Below the pieces are notes generated by a model. It saw only the letters and a program-made list of their open reading frames with translations, made no database searches and was not told the origin of the DNA. DNA of 7,038 nt, from the NCBI GenBank assembly GCA_021786215.1, contig JAJYNT010000301.1:1-7038 (forward strand), written 5' to 3'. Position numbers and translations under genes: made by a program. The stretch is from Chloroflexota bacterium. Lineage in GTDB: Bacteria; Chloroflexota; UBA6077. How positions within the stretch are numbered: the first letter of the stretch is position 1; each line of letters starts with the position of its first letter. This document shows positions 6,017-7,038 of the stretch, in pieces.

Positions 6017-6046
6017 GTGGCCGCTCCTGCTAGCAGGAGCGGCCAC
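6017..6046 (+). terminator. Probable riboswitch terminator stem (30-base perfect palindrome)
   Basis: Arms GTGGCCGCTCCTGC (6017-6030) and GCAGGAGCGGCCAC (6033-6046) pair perfectly around TA, making a very stable hairpin 21 bases after the aptamer. The following sequence CTTCCATAGTTT is only modestly T-rich, so termination may be imperfect. AGCAGAGC (5990-5997), which includes the 3' strand of P1, can alternatively pair with GCTCCTGCT (6023-6031) with one bulged base. That gives a plausible antiterminator, so TPP binding would free the terminator arm and switch the genes off. Confidence 0.55.
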
Positions 6047-6059
6047 TTCCATAGTTTAG

Positions 6060-6096
6060 CTCCCCTTCCCTTCCAGGGAAGGGGCCGGGGGTTAGG
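6060..6096 (+). repeat. Palindromic G/C-rich repeat abutting the ThiE start
   Basis: CCCCTTCCCT (6062-6071) and AGGGAAGGGG (6075-6084) form a perfect 10-bp stem with loop TCC, followed by CCGGGGGTTAGG and then the TTG start. The form (pyrimidine arm, short loop, purine arm, GGGG tail) resembles dispersed intergenic repeats seen in some GC-rich bacterial genomes. The GGGGG at 6087-6091 is the only Shine-Dalgarno-like sequence for the next gene. Confidence 0.5.
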
Positions 6097-6735
6097 TTGG
6101 CCAAGCTTCAATCCCCCATCCTATGCCTCGTTACCGACCCAGAGGCCTGCCTGGGGCGGCCGATTGATCGGGTTGTCGCTGCGGCTGTGGGGGCCGGTGC
6201 GGGCATCGTCCAGCTTCGGCAGAAGGGGCTGGCTGCCCGGGAGCTGCTTCGGCTCGGTGAGAGCCTCCTGGGGACCATCCGCGCTCACGGGGCGGCGCTG
6301 GTTGTGAACGATCGGATCGACGTTGCCCTGGTGCTGGGTGCCGATGGAGTTCATCTGGGTGGAGGCAGCTTGCCGGTAGCGGATGCCCGGCGGCTCGTCG
6401 GCGCGAGCATGCTGCTGGGGGTCTCCGTCCATTCCCTGGAGGAGGCGCTGCAGGCGGAAAGGGAAGGAGCCAGCTACCTTGTGCTGGGGACAATATTCGA
6501 GACTCGTTCTCACCCTGGGATGAAGCCGGCGGGGCCCGGGTTGGTGAAGCGGGTGGCTGAGGCAGTGCGGATCCCCGTCGTGGCCATAGGTGGCATCACC
6601 GCGGACAATGCCGCTTCGGTTATCGCGGCGGGAGCCAATGGCGTGGCTGTCATCACGGCGATCCAGTCGGCCCAGGACGTGGCGGCAGCTACCCGTAGCC
6701 TGCTGGCGGCAATGAAGGAGAGCCTCGGCGGGTAG
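6097..6735 (+). CDS. thiE: Thiamine phosphate synthase family protein (ThiE, or possibly TenI-type)
   Basis: This 212-residue TIM-barrel protein belongs to the ThiE/TenI family. ThiE joins hydroxymethylpyrimidine diphosphate to thiazole phosphate; TenI isomerises the thiazole product of ThiG. ThiE-like features are LVTDPE (11-16), QLRQK (39-43), VNDRIDVALVLGADGVHLG (70-88), GVSVHSLEEALQAE, VVAIGGIT and GVAVITAI. However, counting from the Mg ligand D72, the position of the second Mg ligand Asp (D112 of Bacillus subtilis ThiE) is Ser91, and VHSLEEALQAE and FET resemble TenI. The start is TTG at 6097: the protein then begins right before the first beta strand, there is no in-frame ATG near, and GGGGG lies 5 bases upstream. 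It lies behind a TPP riboswitch and before thiG, so a thiamine role is secure even if the exact enzyme is not. Confidence 0.88.
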   Translation: MAKLQSPILCLVTDPEACLGRPIDRVVAAAVGAGAGIVQLRQKGLAARELLRLGESLLGTIRAHGAALVVNDRIDVALVLGADGVHLGGGSLPVADARRLVGASMLLGVSVHSLEEALQAEREGASYLVLGTIFETRSHPGMKPAGPGLVKRVAEAVRIPVVAIGGITADNAASVIAAGANGVAVITAIQSAQDVAAATRSLLAAMKESLGG

Positions 6736-6737
6736 CA

Positions 6738-6825
6738 TCGATGGTGTAGGGCGGCGCCCCGTGCGCCGCCGCCCGGCCGACAACATCCCGGTACCGGGCG
6801 GAGGGGCACAGGGCCCCTCCCTACG
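6738..6825 (+). repeat. Two-hairpin intergenic palindromic repeat, copy 2
   Basis: It starts TCGATGGTGTAGGGCGG, identical over 17 bases to the copy at 501, and ends CCCTACG. Stems are GGCGGCGC (6750-6757) with GCGCCGCC (6763-6770), and GGAGGGGC (6800-6807) with GCCCCTCC (6813-6820). It begins 2 bases after the ThiE stop codon and lies between it and thiG, so its hairpins are probably within the thi mRNA. Confidence 0.8.
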
Positions 6826-6850
6826 TTTTGGAATCACATGACGGAGCAGT

Positions 6851-6858
6851 AGAGGGGG
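6851..6858 (+). promoter_or_regulatory. Ribosome binding site of thiG
   Basis: AGAGGGGG lies 8 bases before ATG at 6867. This favours that ATG over the in-frame GTG at 6861 (2 bases away) and the out-of-frame ATG at 6859. Confidence 0.6.
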
Positions 6859-6866
6859 ATGTGGAT

Positions 6867-7038
6867 ATGGACGACGAACTGGTAATTGCGGGCAAGGAGC
6901 TGCGCTCCAGACTGTTTCTGGGCACCGGGAAGTATCGCAATAGCGATGAGATGAACGCGGCGTTCGAGGCGTCCCGGGCCGAGGTTATCACCGTGGCGTT
7001 GCGGAGGCTGGATCTCAGCGATCCCAAGAAGAAGACTC
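6867..7038 (+). CDS. thiG: Thiazole synthase ThiG, N-terminal part (cut by window edge)
   Basis: ThiG builds the thiazole ring of thiamine from deoxyxylulose 5-phosphate, dehydroglycine and sulfur carried by ThiS. The first 57 residues match the family start: LVIAGKELRSRLFLGTGKY (5-23) contains the SRL-x-LGTGKY signature, then M29, and VITVALRRLDL, the first strand and RR pair. The usual Ala-Ser-Gly-Ala-Glu turn reads Ala-Ser-Arg-Ala-Glu here. The catalytic lysine lies beyond the window edge. It follows the ThiE-family gene by 131 bases, filled mostly by a palindromic repeat, and would be under the same TPP riboswitch unless a promoter hides in the gap. No thiS is seen in the window. Confidence 0.93.
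   Translation, partial: MDDELVIAGKELRSRLFLGTGKYRNSDEMNAAFEASRAEVITVALRRLDLSDPKKKT

Noticed and set aside
5845..6111. Minus-strand small open frame across the riboswitch region
   Set aside because: It lies opposite a conserved TPP aptamer and palindromes, with no ribosome site or recognisable domain.
6121..6837. Minus-strand open frame opposite the ThiE-family gene
   Set aside because: The plus-strand frame has clear ThiE/TenI motifs; the antisense frame has only low-complexity Arg/Pro/His-rich sequence.

Overview
This is a GC-rich bacterial chromosomal window with tightly packed genes. The seven minus-strand and plus-strand genes use AGGAG-type ribosome sites, GTG/TTG as well as ATG starts, and intergenic gaps filled with palindromic and heptad repeats. 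A four-subunit pyruvate-type 2-oxoacid:ferredoxin oxidoreductase, a GlcD-type flavoprotein and an IclR regulator fit a free-living bacterium with anaerobic or ferredoxin-linked carbon metabolism. The repeat-rich intergenic style recalls Chloroflexota, but this taxonomic guess is weak and no marker gene is present.

Layout. The minus-strand block, read from right to left, is: an IclR-family regulator (5731-4874, GTG start); a formyltransferase-fold protein most like the hydrolase domain of 10-formyltetrahydrofolate dehydrogenase (4877-3966, ATGA overlap with the regulator); a 173-base gap with inverted arrays of a GCTGANN heptad; the operon porG-porD-porA-porB (3792-701), joined by one ATGA overlap and two gaps in which the stop codon is part of the next gene's Shine-Dalgarno sequence; a 220-base gap with a two-hairpin repeat and two heptads; and the N-terminal 160 codons of a GlcD-like FAD oxidase (480-1, cut by the window edge).

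The plus-strand block begins at about 5852 with a promoter, a well-conserved TPP riboswitch aptamer (5909-5995), a 30-base perfect palindrome that probably serves as its terminator stem, a second palindromic repeat abutting a TTG start, a ThiE/TenI-family gene (6097-6735), a second copy of the two-hairpin repeat, and the first 57 codons of thiG (6867 to the edge).

The two blocks diverge from a compact control region. The minus-strand promoter (TTGACA-17-TATATT) and the plus-strand promoter (TTGTTT-17-TATCAT with an extended -10) are back to back, their -35 boxes only 3 bases apart, and a perfect 13-bp palindrome covers the minus-strand -35. The pairing is functionally suggestive: one side makes thiamine diphosphate, and the other leads towards PorAB, an enzyme that depends on it. 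The joint role of the formyltransferase, Por complex and GlcD protein is not known from sequence; a C1/2-oxoacid module under IclR control is the main hypothesis.
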